Of a stretch of 64,000 bases of DNA, positions 55,809-64,000 are shown one piece after another. Below the pieces are notes generated by a model that had not been told where the DNA came from, did not search any database, and saw only the letters and a list, made by a program, of their open reading frames with translations. Source of the DNA: an uncultured Flavobacteriaceae bacterium (lineage in GTDB: Bacteria > Bacteroidota > Bacteroidia > Flavobacteriales > Flavobacteriaceae). The stretch's first letter is position 1; each line of letters begins with the position of its first letter. The stretch spans positions 62,001 to 126,000 of the forward strand of contig CALTCK010000002.1 in NCBI GenBank assembly GCA_943842625.1, read 5' to 3'. The position numbers and the translations under genes are program-made.

Positions 55809-56681
55809 TTAACCTAATATTACTTTTACCTTTAATCCAATTTCAGCGGGAGAATCTACCACATGAATACCATGTGCTCTCATAATTTTCTTTTTTGCTT
55901 GAGCTGTATCATCACTTCCTCCTACAATGGCTCCGGCGTGCCCCATAGTTCTTCCTGCAGGTGCAGTTTCGCCAGCTATAAAACCAACAACTGGTTTTTT
56001 ACTACCACTTTCTTTATACCATTTGGCAGCATCAGCTTCTAAATTTCCTCCAATTTCACCAATCATTACTACACAATTCGTTTCATCATCGTTAATTAAC
56101 ATTTCTACTGCATCTTTAGTCGTTGTTCCAATAATTGGATCCCCTCCTATTCCAATAGCGGTTGATATACCATATCCTTGTTTTACAACTTGGTCAGCAG
56201 CTTCATAAGTAAGTGTACCAGATTTTGAGACAACTCCAACATTCCCTTTTTTAAATACAAAAGCTGGCATAATACCTACCTTAGCTTCCTCTGGAGTAAT
56301 AACACCTGGGCAGTTTGGGCCAATCAGTCTACAGTTTTTATTTTTTATATAATCAGAGGCCATAATCATATCGGCTACTGGTATTCCTTCTGTAATTGTA
56401 ATAATTACTTTTATACCAGCTTCCGCTGCTTCCATAATTGCATCTGCAGCAAAAGCAGGAGGAACAAAAATAATAGAAGTATCAGCTCCAACTTTCTCAA
56501 CAGCTTCTAAAACAGTATTAAAAACTGGCTTTTCTAAATGAATTTGACCTCCTTTGCCAGGAGTAACACCACCGACAATATTGGTACCATAATCTATCAT
56601 TTGTTCTGCGTGAAAAGTTCCTTCTCCACCAGTGAAACCTTGAACAATAATTTTTGAATCTTTATTTACTAAAACACTCAT
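55809..56681 (-). CDS. sucD: Succinyl-CoA ligase, alpha subunit
   Basis: TCA-cycle substrate-level phosphorylation: interconverts succinyl-CoA and succinate with ADP or GDP. The 290-residue length is standard. The CoA-binding start [20 protein letters not shown] and the phospho-His site GHAGAIVGG (near 246-254) are intact, as is [12 protein letters not shown]. The beta subunit gene (sucC) is not adjacent. A minus-strand box TATATTTG lies at 56722-56715. Confidence 0.97.
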   Translation of the reverse strand: MSVLVNKDSKIIVQGFTGGEGTFHAEQMIDYGTNIVGGVTPGKGGQIHLEKPVFNTVLEAVEKVGADTSIIFVPPAFAADAIMEAAEAGIKVIITITEGIPVADMIMASDYIKNKNCRLIGPNCPGVITPEEAKVGIMPAFVFKKGNVGVVSKSGTLTYEAADQVVKQGYGISTAIGIGGDPIIGTTTKDAVEMLINDDETNCVVMIGEIGGNLEADAAKWYKESGSKKPVVGFIAGETAPAGRTMGHAGAIVGGSDDTAQAKKKIMRAHGIHVVDSPAEIGLKVKVILG

Positions 56682-56749
56682 TTATATGAAATATTAATTG
56701 ATTTTTTCTAGGTTCAAATATAGGCTATTTGAAAAAATTCTAGAGGCTT

Positions 56750-57162
56750 TTATACTTTAACTTTGTGATACGATTCTGTAGTGTCATCTAGTTCAGTAAC
56801 TGGCTGACTTATAAGGTGACACCTATACATTTTTTGATTTTTTATTTCCCAAATACCAATAAAATGGGAAATACCTAATTCTTCTCCAGGGTTTTCAATT
56901 GTTCTAACATAATGTTTATAACGTATGGTAACGTGATTACCATCATTTAATACATGACTTATCTCTATTCGTAAATCCTCATAGGTTCTCCTAATTTCCG
57001 AAAAAAAGCAATAAGATCGTCATAATTCATTATGGATAGACCATCTGTGCTGTTCCATATCAAGACTAATTCTTCGTGAAAGTAGTTTTTAAAGTCTAAT
57101 TCAGCATTAATAATATTTGCTTGATGAAATTCTTTAACTATTTGTTTTGGGGATTTACTCAT
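56750..57162 (-). pseudogene. NTF2/SnoaL-like protein, split by a -1 frameshift
   Basis: The first frame (57162-56965) encodes SPKQIVKEFHQANIINAELD and a small alpha+beta domain, stopping after 65 residues (LGEPMRIYE). In another frame the sequence continues from about 56985 as YEDLRIEISHVLNDGNHVTI and ends at TAA 56752-56750. Adding one A (GAAACC instead of GAACC at about 56990) joins them into a ~137-residue NTF2-like protein with no other damage. The frame overlaps the upstream LpxD paralogue by four bases (ATGA). Function is unknown. Confidence 0.7.
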
Positions 57163-58097
57163 TTAATTTTTTCTAATTTTTCTATTATTTCTGGAATTAA
57201 TTTAATGGATGCAATTTCCTTATATTTTTTTCTAAAATCATCAGCAGGGGTTCCAAAATAAGATTTATGTCCCTCTAGAGATTTACTAACTCCACTTTGT
57301 GCAGAAATAATTGCTTTCTCACCTATAGTTATACCACTGGTGACACCTACTTGCCCCCATATAGTTACAAAATCTTCGATAATAACACAGCCAGATATTC
57401 CTACCTGAGAAGCTATTAAACACCTTTTTCCTAGGACAGTGTCATGACCTATATGAACTTGATTGTCAATTTTTGATCCTTCGCCAACAACGGTAGAAGC
57501 GGTAACACCTCTATCAATTGTACATAAAGCTCCAATCTCAACATTATTATTGATAAGCACATTACCTCCACTAACTAATTTATCATACTTTTCTGGCCTA
57601 TTCTTATAATAAAAAGCATCAGCGCCTAAAATTGTGCCACTATGTATAATTACGTTATCGCCAACGACTGTATGATCATAGAGACACACATTAGAGTGAA
57701 TTAAGCAATTTTTACCAATTTTTACATAATTTCCAACAAATACATTGGGTTGTATGATTGTATTTTTTCCTATTTCTGAAGTAGGAGAAATCACAGCTGT
57801 AGCAGCGATAAATGGATTAAAGTGATGTGTTAGTTTGTTAAAATCTCTAAAGGGATCATCTGAAATTAACAATGCTTTCCCAGGCGGACAATTAACTTCT
57901 TTATTTATTAGGATGATACTAGCTTCAGATTCAAGAGCTTTGTCGTAATATTTTGGATGGTCAACAAAAACAATATCGCCTTTTTCTACTACATGAATTT
58001 CATTCATACCTAGCACAGGAAAATCAGTATTTCCAATAAAATTACAATCTAACAGTTTTGCAATTTTTGATAAAGTTTGTCCTGACGTAAATTTCAT
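57159..58097 (-). CDS. LpxD-like left-handed beta-helix acyltransferase, second paralogue
   Basis: A 312-residue protein with the LpxD N-terminal uridine-binding domain (VLGMNEIHVVEKGDIVFVD, about 24-42) and about ten hexapeptide repeats (for example IGKNTIIQPNVFVGNYVKIG), followed by a C-terminal helix. It is closely similar in layout to LpxD at 60869-61894, but the repeats differ. In many Bacteroidota a second copy with this label follows efp. Whether it acylates a lipid A precursor or another sugar is unknown. Translational coupling (ATGA) links it to the NTF2-like frame. Confidence 0.85.
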   Translation of the reverse strand: MKFTSGQTLSKIAKLLDCNFIGNTDFPVLGMNEIHVVEKGDIVFVDHPKYYDKALESEASIILINKEVNCPPGKALLISDDPFRDFNKLTHHFNPFIAATAVISPTSEIGKNTIIQPNVFVGNYVKIGKNCLIHSNVCLYDHTVVGDNVIIHSGTILGADAFYYKNRPEKYDKLVSGGNVLINNNVEIGALCTIDRGVTASTVVGEGSKIDNQVHIGHDTVLGKRCLIASQVGISGCVIIEDFVTIWGQVGVTSGITIGEKAIISAQSGVSKSLEGHKSYFGTPADDFRKKYKEIASIKLIPEIIEKLEKIK

Positions 58098-58108
58098 GTT
58101 TTTAGTAT

Positions 58109-58675
58109 TTAATCCTTAATACGCTCTTGGTAATTGCCTTTTTCTGTATCGATTCTAATTTTATCGCCTTCATTAATAAATAATGGTACATTTATTTTCG
58201 CACCTGTTTCTACAATAGCTGGTTTAGTAGCATTTGTAGCTGTATTTCCTTTTACTCCTGGTTCAGTACTCGTCACTTCTAGTATTACATGAGCAGGCAA
58301 ATCGACAGAAAGCGGCATACTATCTTCGGTATTGATTTGAATAGTAACCGTTTCTCCTTCTTTCATTAATTCGGGTGTATCCAAGGAGTCTTTTTCTAGT
58401 TGAATTTGAGAATAATCTTCATTATTCATAAAATGATAGGTATCGCCATCATTGTATAAATATTGAAATTTATGTGTTTCAACCCTTATATCTTCTATTT
58501 TATGACCAGCAGAGAAGGTATTATCTATAACTTTTCCAGACGTTACACTTTTGAGTTTTGTTCTCACAAATGCAGGACCTTTTCCAGGTTTTACGTGTAA
58601 AAACTCAATAATTTTATAAATATCGTGATTGTATTTAATACACAACCCTTTTCTAATATCTGAAGTACTTGCCAT
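58109..58675 (-). CDS. efp: Translation elongation factor P
   Basis: Relieves ribosome stalling at polyproline stretches. The 188-residue protein has the three-domain OB layout: an N-terminal KOW-like domain with the loop VKPGKGPAFVRTKLK (Lys near 33 is the modification position in many bacteria), central VTSTEPGVKGNTATN, and C-terminal NEGDKIRIDTEKGNYQER. It lies between the two lipid A acyltransferase genes, as often seen in flavobacteria. Confidence 0.97.
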   Translation of the reverse strand: MASTSDIRKGLCIKYNHDIYKIIEFLHVKPGKGPAFVRTKLKSVTSGKVIDNTFSAGHKIEDIRVETHKFQYLYNDGDTYHFMNNEDYSQIQLEKDSLDTPELMKEGETVTIQINTEDSMPLSVDLPAHVILEVTSTEPGVKGNTATNATKPAIVETGAKINVPLFINEGDKIRIDTEKGNYQERIKD

Positions 58676-58685
58676 AATTTTTTTA

Positions 58686-59468
58686 TTAGTTAGAAAAATA
58701 ACCTTTCATTATTCCTCGCTTAGAATTTTTTATAAATTGTAATATTTCATCTCTTTCATTAGTTGCTTCCATTTCAGCTTCAATTAACCTAGCTGCTTGA
58801 GTGTTATTAAAGTTTTTCTGATATAATATTCTATATATATTTTGGATTTCTCTTATTTTTTCAGATTTAAAACCTCTTCTTCGCAATCCAATAGAATTTA
58901 TACCTACGTAAGACATTGGTTCCCTGGCTCCTTTAACAAAGGGTGGCACGTCTTTTCTTACTAGCGAACCACCAGTAATAAATGCATGTTGGCCAATAGT
59001 ACAAAATTGATGAACGGCAGTCATACCAGCTAAAATTACATGATTTCCTACGGTTACATGACCAGCTAAAGTACTATTGTTTGAAAAGATACAATTATCA
59101 CCCACTACACAATCGTGTGCTATATGACAATAAGCCATAATTAAACAATTTTCTCCGACGACGGTTTTACCTTTATCTACCGTTCCTCGATTAATAGTAA
59201 CATACTCTCTTAATGTTGTGTTATCACCAATTTTAACAATAGTTTCTTCGTCTTGAAATTTTAAATCTTGAGGGACTGCAGAGATAACTGAACCAGGAAA
59301 AATATTACAGTTTTTACCTATTCGGGCCCCTTCCATTATAGTTACATTGGATCCAATCCAGGTACCCTCTCCGATTACAACATTATTATGTATTGTTGTA
59401 AAAGGTTCAATAACTACATTTTTAGCAATTTTTGCGCCCGGATGAACGTAAGCTAGTGGTTGATTCAT
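58686..59468 (-). CDS. lpxA: Acyl-[ACP]:UDP-N-acetylglucosamine O-acyltransferase
   Basis: First step of lipid A synthesis: transfers 3-hydroxyacyl from ACP to the 3-OH of UDP-GlcNAc. The 260-residue protein has tandem hexapeptide repeats (IAKNVVIEPFTTIHNNVVIG and on) and the catalytic-type His in MAYCHIAHDCVVGD (about 121-134). RRRGFKSEKIREI and a C-terminal helical domain follow. The start is immediately beside the upstream FabZ stop (no gap), which fits operon organisation. Confidence 0.96.
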   Translation of the reverse strand: MNQPLAYVHPGAKIAKNVVIEPFTTIHNNVVIGEGTWIGSNVTIMEGARIGKNCNIFPGSVISAVPQDLKFQDEETIVKIGDNTTLREYVTINRGTVDKGKTVVGENCLIMAYCHIAHDCVVGDNCIFSNNSTLAGHVTVGNHVILAGMTAVHQFCTIGQHAFITGGSLVRKDVPPFVKGAREPMSYVGINSIGLRRRGFKSEKIREIQNIYRILYQKNFNNTQAARLIEAEMEATNERDEILQFIKNSKRGIMKGYFSN

Positions 59469-60876
59469 TTATATGTTTTTAGTTTTTACAATTTGAGCCA
59501 TTAATTCAGCCTCAGTGACTAATACACCATTTACATATGCCTTTCCTGTCATTGTACAGATTCCCCTACGTATTGGTTCGTCTAAAGAAAGATCAAAAAT
59601 TAATGTATCGCCTGGATTAACTTGCTTTTTAAACTTAACATTATTTATTTTTAAAAAATAGGTAAGATAATTTTCAGGGTCTGGAACTTTGCTCAATGCT
59701 AAAATCCCTCCTGCCTGAGCCATAGCCTCTACAATTAATACTCCAGGCATAACGGGTGCTCCTGGAAAATGACCTTCAAAAAAAGGTTCATTCATAGTTA
59801 CATTTTTTAACCCAACAACGCGAGTTTCTGTCAACTCCAATATTTTATCTACAAATAAAAAGGGAGGTCTATGAGGCAAAACTTCCATAATAGCATTGAT
59901 ATCTTTGACTGGCTCCTTTCAGTAAATCAAAAACTGGAACTTTATTTCTTTTTTCTAATTTGATAATTTTAGATAATTTTTTCGCAAACTGTGTATTTAC
60001 AAAATGTCCAGGCTTATTAGCAATTACCTTACCTCTTATTCGAGTCCCTACCAATGCTAAATCCCCTATAACATCAAGAAGTTTATGCCTTGCTGCTTCA
60101 TTTGGATGGTGCAAATTCAAATTATCTAGAATACCATTTGGTTTTACAGAGATATTATCTTTTCCGAAAGCAACACGCAACTTATCCATCGTTTCAGGCG
60201 ACAATTCTTTATCTACATAAACAATAGCATTATTTAAATCTCCACCTTTTATCAAACCATTATCTAAAAGCATTTCTATTTCATGTAAAAAACTAAAAGT
60301 TCTAGAATCTGATATTTCAGATTTAAATTCAGAGATATCATCAATTGATGCATTTTGCGTACCTAATATGTTGGTGCCAAAATCTACCATCGTTGTTAAT
60401 TGGTAGTTATCAGAGGGCATAACTATTATTTCGCTTCCTGTTTTCTCATCCTTATACGTTATAATATCTTTAACTACATATTCTTCAACAAAAGCTTCTT
60501 GTTCTCTAAATCCTGCTAATTCGAGTTTCTCAATGAAAAATTTAGATGATCCGTCCATAATCGGTGGTTCGGAGGCGTCTAGTTCAATAATACAATTATC
60601 AATACCTAATCCAACTAACGCAGCTAATACGTGCTCTGAAGTGTTAATAGTAACACCGTGTTTTTCAAGATTTGTTCCTCTTTGAGTAGTAACTACGTAA
60701 TTTGCATCTGCTTCTATTAATGGTTTTCCTTCTAAATCTACACGAATAAATGAATAACCATTATTTTCTGGAGCAGGTTTAAAGGTCATTGTTACAGATT
60801 TTCCTGTATGTAATCCTACACCAGAAAGAGAAACTTCTTTAGCTATAGTTTTTTGTTTGATATCTAGACTAGTCAT
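59469..60876 (-). pseudogene. lpxC-fabZ: LpxC-FabZ fusion, frame broken between the two domains
   Basis: Bifunctional UDP-3-O-acyl-GlcNAc deacetylase (LpxC) and 3-hydroxyacyl-ACP dehydratase (FabZ), typical of Bacteroidota. LpxC (60876-59869) keeps its zinc ligands (TSEHVLA and HHPNEAARHKLLDVIGD). It runs out of frame after VFDLLKGAS. FabZ in another frame has PHRPPFLFVDKI, GHFPGAPVMPG and EAMAQAGG. Removing one G (AAAGAG instead of AAAGGAG, about 59916) gives FDLLKEPVKDINAIMEVLPHRPP, the expected fusion linker, and a 468-residue protein. Both domains are otherwise intact. If not an error, FabZ could also start alone at ATG 59888. Confidence 0.9.
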
Positions 60877-61894
60877 TGGTAATAGTTTTCTCTAATATAT
60901 TTATTCTATTCATAGTTTTTGGTAAATTTTTAAAATGAACATAACTCTTGTTATAATCACTATAAGGTAAAGCTGGCGATCCTTGTAATGTCTCGTTATC
61001 TTTCACATTTCTACCTATACCACTTTGTGCTTGAATTTTTACATTATTTCCTATGGTAATATGTCCAACAATCCCAACTTGCCCGCCTATCATACAATTT
61101 TTGCCGATTTTTGTTGAACCAGCTATTCCGGTTTGTGCAGCAATAACAGTGTTTTGTCCAATTTCTACATTGTGTGCAATTTGTATATGATTATCAAGTT
61201 TTACACCTTTTCTTATGATAGTAGAACCCAAAGTAGCTCTATCTATAGAGGTCGCAGCACCAACATCAACATTATCCTCAATTATAACATTTCCGGTTTG
61301 TGGCACCTTTATAAACTCACCTTGTTCATTTGGAGCAAATCCAAATCCATCAGCTCCTAGGATAGCACTACTATGAATTACGCAGTTATCTCCAATTACG
61401 GTATCAGAGTAAATTTTAGCTCCAGAAAATAATATTACATTGTCTCCTATAGTAACATTGTCACCAATATAAACATTAGGATAAATTTTTGTGTTATTTC
61501 CAATCTTTATATTTTCTCCTAAATATGCAAAGGCTCCTATATAGATATTTTCACCATATATTGCAGATTTTGATATAAAAACAGGACTTTCGACTCCTGT
61601 TTTATTCATTTTTACTTGATTGTAATATTCCAATAGTTTTGAAAAAGATTTATAAGCGTCTTCGACTCTTATCAAAGTACTATTGATTTTTTTTTCAGCC
61701 TTGAAAATCTTATTGACAATGACTATTGAGGCTTTGGTAGTATATATAAACTGTGTGTATTTTGGATTTGCAAGAAAACTTAAGCTTTCTGGCTCTCCTT
61801 CTTCTATTTTCGAAAGTTTAGAAACTTCAATTTCAGGGTTCCCTTCAACTTCACCTTCTAAAATAACCGCGATTTGCGCTGCTGTAAATTTCAA
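60869..61894 (-). CDS. lpxD: UDP-3-O-acylglucosamine N-acyltransferase
   Basis: Third step of lipid A synthesis: adds the second 3-hydroxyacyl chain to the amine. The 341-residue trimer-type protein has the N-terminal UDP domain (PESLSFLANPKYTQFIYTTK), about ten hexapeptide repeats and catalytic-type His in LDNHIQIAHNVEIG. The C-terminus is helical. The stop overlaps the lpxC ATG by eight bases (ATGACTAG), so translation is coupled. It is the first gene of the lipid A operon. Confidence 0.96.
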   Translation of the reverse strand: MKFTAAQIAVILEGEVEGNPEIEVSKLSKIEEGEPESLSFLANPKYTQFIYTTKASIVIVNKIFKAEKKINSTLIRVEDAYKSFSKLLEYYNQVKMNKTGVESPVFISKSAIYGENIYIGAFAYLGENIKIGNNTKIYPNVYIGDNVTIGDNVILFSGAKIYSDTVIGDNCVIHSSAILGADGFGFAPNEQGEFIKVPQTGNVIIEDNVDVGAATSIDRATLGSTIIRKGVKLDNHIQIAHNVEIGQNTVIAAQTGIAGSTKIGKNCMIGGQVGIVGHITIGNNVKIQAQSGIGRNVKDNETLQGSPALPYSDYNKSYVHFKNLPKTMNRINILEKTITND

Positions 61895-61925
61895 AATAAT
61901 GGTTTTATAAAATATTCATTTAATG

Positions 61926-61933
61926 CAAAAGTA
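61926..61933 (-). promoter_or_regulatory. Candidate -7 box of the lipid A operon
   Basis: The minus strand reads TACTTTTG (61933-61926) followed by C, matching TAnnTTTG(C), 32 bases before the lpxD ATG. The -33 box would fall inside the end of the HD gene and is not obvious. Confidence 0.45.
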
Positions 61934-61944
61934 AAAAAAAAGGT

Positions 61945-63174
61945 TTAGTTATTTGTTTTTGGGTAGCACATATAATTCTTAACCACTTTTTTTGATAACG
62001 CTTTTAGGTTAAAATGATCACTGGCATTTGCAACATCTATGGTTTTTTCTTGCTTAGTGAACAAATCGATGGTCTCTTTTTTCATACTATAGGCTTGATT
62101 AGTAATTTGCCCTATAAATACAAAATAAGAGGCTTCCTCATCGGTAATTGAATATCGAGCCATTAATTTTTGCTTGGATTCACTTATATATTCTCTGTCA
62201 AATGCTTCTATTTGAATTTCAATTTTAAGTAACTCTCTATTTAATAACATCTTAGATATATTGCTCAACACAAAATCATCTTCGTATTGCCAAGATTTCA
62301 TTGCAGAAATTATATCATTATCATCTAAATTCGCAAATTCATTGAGAATTTCGCTGTTAATTGATTTTTTAGTAATCGAACAATTTAGGAAAAAACTTAA
62401 ATGTTTACTAGCATTAATAACCACTCCGTTAGTAACTAAATATTTTGCTCTTTTTAGGAGTCTAGTCAATAATTGTTCAGCAACTAAACTTGTCTTATGT
62501 AAATATACTTGCCAATACATTAATCTTCGGGCAATAATAAATTTTTCAACAGAGTAAATACCTTTTTCTTCAACCACCAGTTTATCCTCCACTACATTTA
62601 ACATACTTATTAATCGCTCCGAATTAATTGAACCCTCTGAAACTCCAGTGTAGAAACTATCACGCTTTAAATAATCTAGACGATCCATATCTAATTGTCC
62701 TGAAATTAATTGATAAAAAAAGTTTCTATGGTAATTATCACTGAAAATTTGGATTGCCAATGTTAATCTGTTGTTAAATTCTTTATTGAGTTCAGACATA
62801 AATAACAATGAAATTGACTCATGATCTATGCCCTCAACAATACTATGTTCCATAGCGTGAGAAAAAGGGCCGTGACCTATATCGTGAAGTAATATGGCTA
62901 TATACAACGCTTCGGATTCTTCAGCAGAAATTTTTACACCTTTAAATACAAGGGTTTGAACCGCTTTTTGCATTAAATGCATCGCTCCAATAGCATGTTG
63001 AAATCGAGTGTGATGAGCTCCTGGATAAACCAGATACGACATTCCCATCTGAGAAATTCTCCTCAACCTTTGAAAAAACCGATGCTCTATAAGCTCAAAA
63101 ATGATTGAGCTAGGTATGGTAATAAAACCATAGATTGGATCGTTAATTATTTTAAGCTTGTTCTGGGAATTCAA
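61945..63174 (-). CDS. HD-domain phosphohydrolase (SAMHD1/dGTPase-like)
   Basis: A 409-residue protein. HD-site residues are visible as HTRFQHAIGAMHLMQ (first His, about 55-69), LLHDIGHGPFSHAMEH (HD pair, about 93-108) and ESISLLF, then LDMDRLDYLKRDSFYTGV (final Asp, about 177-194). The family includes dNTP triphosphohydrolases. Substrate is not proven here. It lies between divergent porX and the lipid A operon, an arrangement I recall from other flavobacteria. Confidence 0.9.
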   Translation of the reverse strand: MNSQNKLKIINDPIYGFITIPSSIIFELIEHRFFQRLRRISQMGMSYLVYPGAHHTRFQHAIGAMHLMQKAVQTLVFKGVKISAEESEALYIAILLHDIGHGPFSHAMEHSIVEGIDHESISLLFMSELNKEFNNRLTLAIQIFSDNYHRNFFYQLISGQLDMDRLDYLKRDSFYTGVSEGSINSERLISMLNVVEDKLVVEEKGIYSVEKFIIARRLMYWQVYLHKTSLVAEQLLTRLLKRAKYLVTNGVVINASKHLSFFLNCSITKKSINSEILNEFANLDDNDIISAMKSWQYEDDFVLSNISKMLLNRELLKIEIQIEAFDREYISESKQKLMARYSITDEEASYFVFIGQITNQAYSMKKETIDLFTKQEKTIDVANASDHFNLKALSKKVVKNYMCYPKTNN

Positions 63175-63221
63175 AATAATTTTTTTTAATTTTTAATATA
63201 GCTATTAAAGAATGACTAAAT

Positions 63222-63229
63222 TATTTTTG
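63222..63229 (+). promoter_or_regulatory. Candidate -7 box of porX
   Basis: TATTTTTG matches TAnnTTTG and lies 43 bases before the porX ATG at 63273. No TTG box at normal spacing is seen. Confidence 0.4.
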
Positions 63230-63272
63230 TATTTAAGAATAAAGTCTTTAATTTAAAAACAAATATACATAT

Positions 63273-64000
63273 ATGAGTGAAATAAAAGTACTTTGGGTCG
63301 ATGATGAAATAGAATTATTAAAGCCACATATCATTTTTCTTGAAAAAAGGGATTATAACGTTACAAAAGCTTTGAGTGGAACTGAAGCTCTCGAAGAAAT
63401 AAAAAAACAGAATTTTGATATTGTGTTTCTTGACGAAAACATGCCAGGTCTCACTGGAATTGAAACTTTGGCAGAAATAAAAGAATATCAAGTAAATCTG
63501 CCTGTGGTAATGATAACTAAAAGTGAAGAGGAATATATAATGGAAGAAGCTATTGGATCCAAAATTGCTGATTACCTTATAAAACCTGTTAATCCAAACC
63601 AAATATTATTAAGCTTAAAAAAGAATCTTGATCTAACGAGACTTGTTTCTGAAAAAACAACCTCTTCATATCAGCAAGAATTTAGAAAAATTACTACTGA
63701 ATTGTCAATGATCAACAGCCATGAAGAATGGATTGAAATGTACCAAAAACTTGTTTATTGGGAATTAGAACTTGAAAATATTGATGATTCTGGTATGTTT
63801 GAAATTCTAGAGTCTCAAAAGAACGAGGCTAATATTCAGTTTTGTAAGTTTATCGATAAAAGTTACCCTAAATGGTTTAACTCAGAGGAAGGCAATCCAA
63901 CTCTATCTCACACCTTATTTAAAAATAAAGTTTTACCGGTAATTGAAAAACAAAAAACACTATTTGTAGTAATAGACAATTTAAGATATGATCAATGGAA
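63273..64000 (+). CDS. porX: PorX-type response regulator with PglZ domain, 3' partial
   Basis: Response regulator for T9SS gene control in Bacteroidota. The open frame from ATG 63273 runs off the right edge. The receiver domain shows VLWVDDEIE (acidic pocket near 8-15), phospho-acceptor Asp in VFLDENMPG (about 53), VMITKSE (Thr switch) and LIKPVNP (Lys). A helical linker (about 120-215) follows, and the visible end VVIDNLRYDQW matches the opening of the PglZ phosphatase domain found in PorX. In characterised species PorX works with histidine kinase PorY and sigma factor SigP. The two T9SS cargo genes in this window fit. Confidence 0.92.
   Translation, partial: MSEIKVLWVDDEIELLKPHIIFLEKRDYNVTKALSGTEALEEIKKQNFDIVFLDENMPGLTGIETLAEIKEYQVNLPVVMITKSEEEYIMEEAIGSKIADYLIKPVNPNQILLSLKKNLDLTRLVSEKTTSSYQQEFRKITTELSMINSHEEWIEMYQKLVYWELELENIDDSGMFEILESQKNEANIQFCKFIDKSYPKWFNSEEGNPTLSHTLFKNKVLPVIEKQKTLFVVIDNLRYDQW

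Noticed and set aside
12600-60876. Programmed +1 frameshifting as a shared mechanism
   Set aside because: The sites share no slip sequence or downstream structure, one case shifts the other way, and the affected genes are unrelated; random indels fit better.
1-64000. CRISPR arrays, insertion sequences, prophage or integrative element
   Set aside because: I found no regularly spaced repeats, transposase, integrase or phage structural genes; the visible direct repeats are short and local.

Overview
The window is chromosomal DNA from an AT-rich member of the Bacteroidota, almost certainly a flavobacterium (Flavobacteriaceae-like). This rests on several signs: a fused ResB-CcsA cytochrome c maturation protein, an LpxC-FabZ fusion, a fused E1 alpha-beta 2-oxoacid dehydrogenase, a PorX-type response regulator, two proteins with type IX secretion (T9SS) C-terminal sorting domains, and promoters of the TTTG-N20-TAnnTTTG class. 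I see no rRNA, tRNA, CRISPR array, prophage or insertion sequence. Genes are dense and no gap exceeds about 220 bases.

Layout. 1-4.5 kb: cytochrome c biogenesis (cut by the left edge), fumarase and a small membrane protein. 4.5-7.8 kb: a minus-strand cassette with a zinc-ribbon membrane protein, a TPR protein, an SPFH protein with a C-terminal SHOCT-like hairpin, a small helical protein and a possible short fifth frame. 8-14.8 kb: two RNA methyltransferases (one RlmF), two SF2 helicases, a VTT/DedA-like membrane protein and two DUF proteins. 14.9-25.6 kb: a predicted lipoprotein methyltransferase, a flavin oxidoreductase, a T9SS cargo protein, an MFS pump, an RlmI-like methyltransferase, the fused E1, a 2OG-Fe(II) oxygenase, a SUI1-type factor, a nucleoside phosphorylase and Ung. 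25.7-36.4 kb: MutS2 lacking Smr, a DCC protein, MscS, a dicarboxylate symporter, chorismate synthase, a surface-type lipoprotein, quinone-linked D-lactate dehydrogenase, a beta-barrel protein and an NADP oxidoreductase. 36.4-52 kb: penicillin acylase family protein, DUF1456, a DEAD helicase, several envelope proteins, a Vps10/BNR-repeat protein, an M60-like T9SS metallopeptidase, DUF2461 and a Na+:solute symporter. 52-64 kb: prohibitin, a VWA protein, FabG, SucD, then a lipid A operon (lpxD, lpxC-fabZ, lpxA, efp, an LpxD paralogue), an HD phosphohydrolase and divergent porX, cut by the right edge.

The most striking property of the sequence itself is the number of short frame disruptions in otherwise well-preserved genes. 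Six genes are split by an apparent one-base indel (near 12.63, 13.54, 40.92, 43.73, 56.99 and 59.91 kb). One gene carries a pair of compensating shifts (42.28-42.31 kb). Two short frames (6.3 and 25.7 kb) look broken in the same way. Five of the six splits need one base removed. Residual sequencing or assembly indels are the simplest explanation, but real lesions or recoding cannot be excluded from sequence alone.

The best candidate for a less-described system is the SPFH/zinc-ribbon/TPR cassette at 4.5-7.8 kb. It resembles the Bacillus subtilis ydjG-ydjI part of a phage-shock-like envelope stress module but has additional partners.
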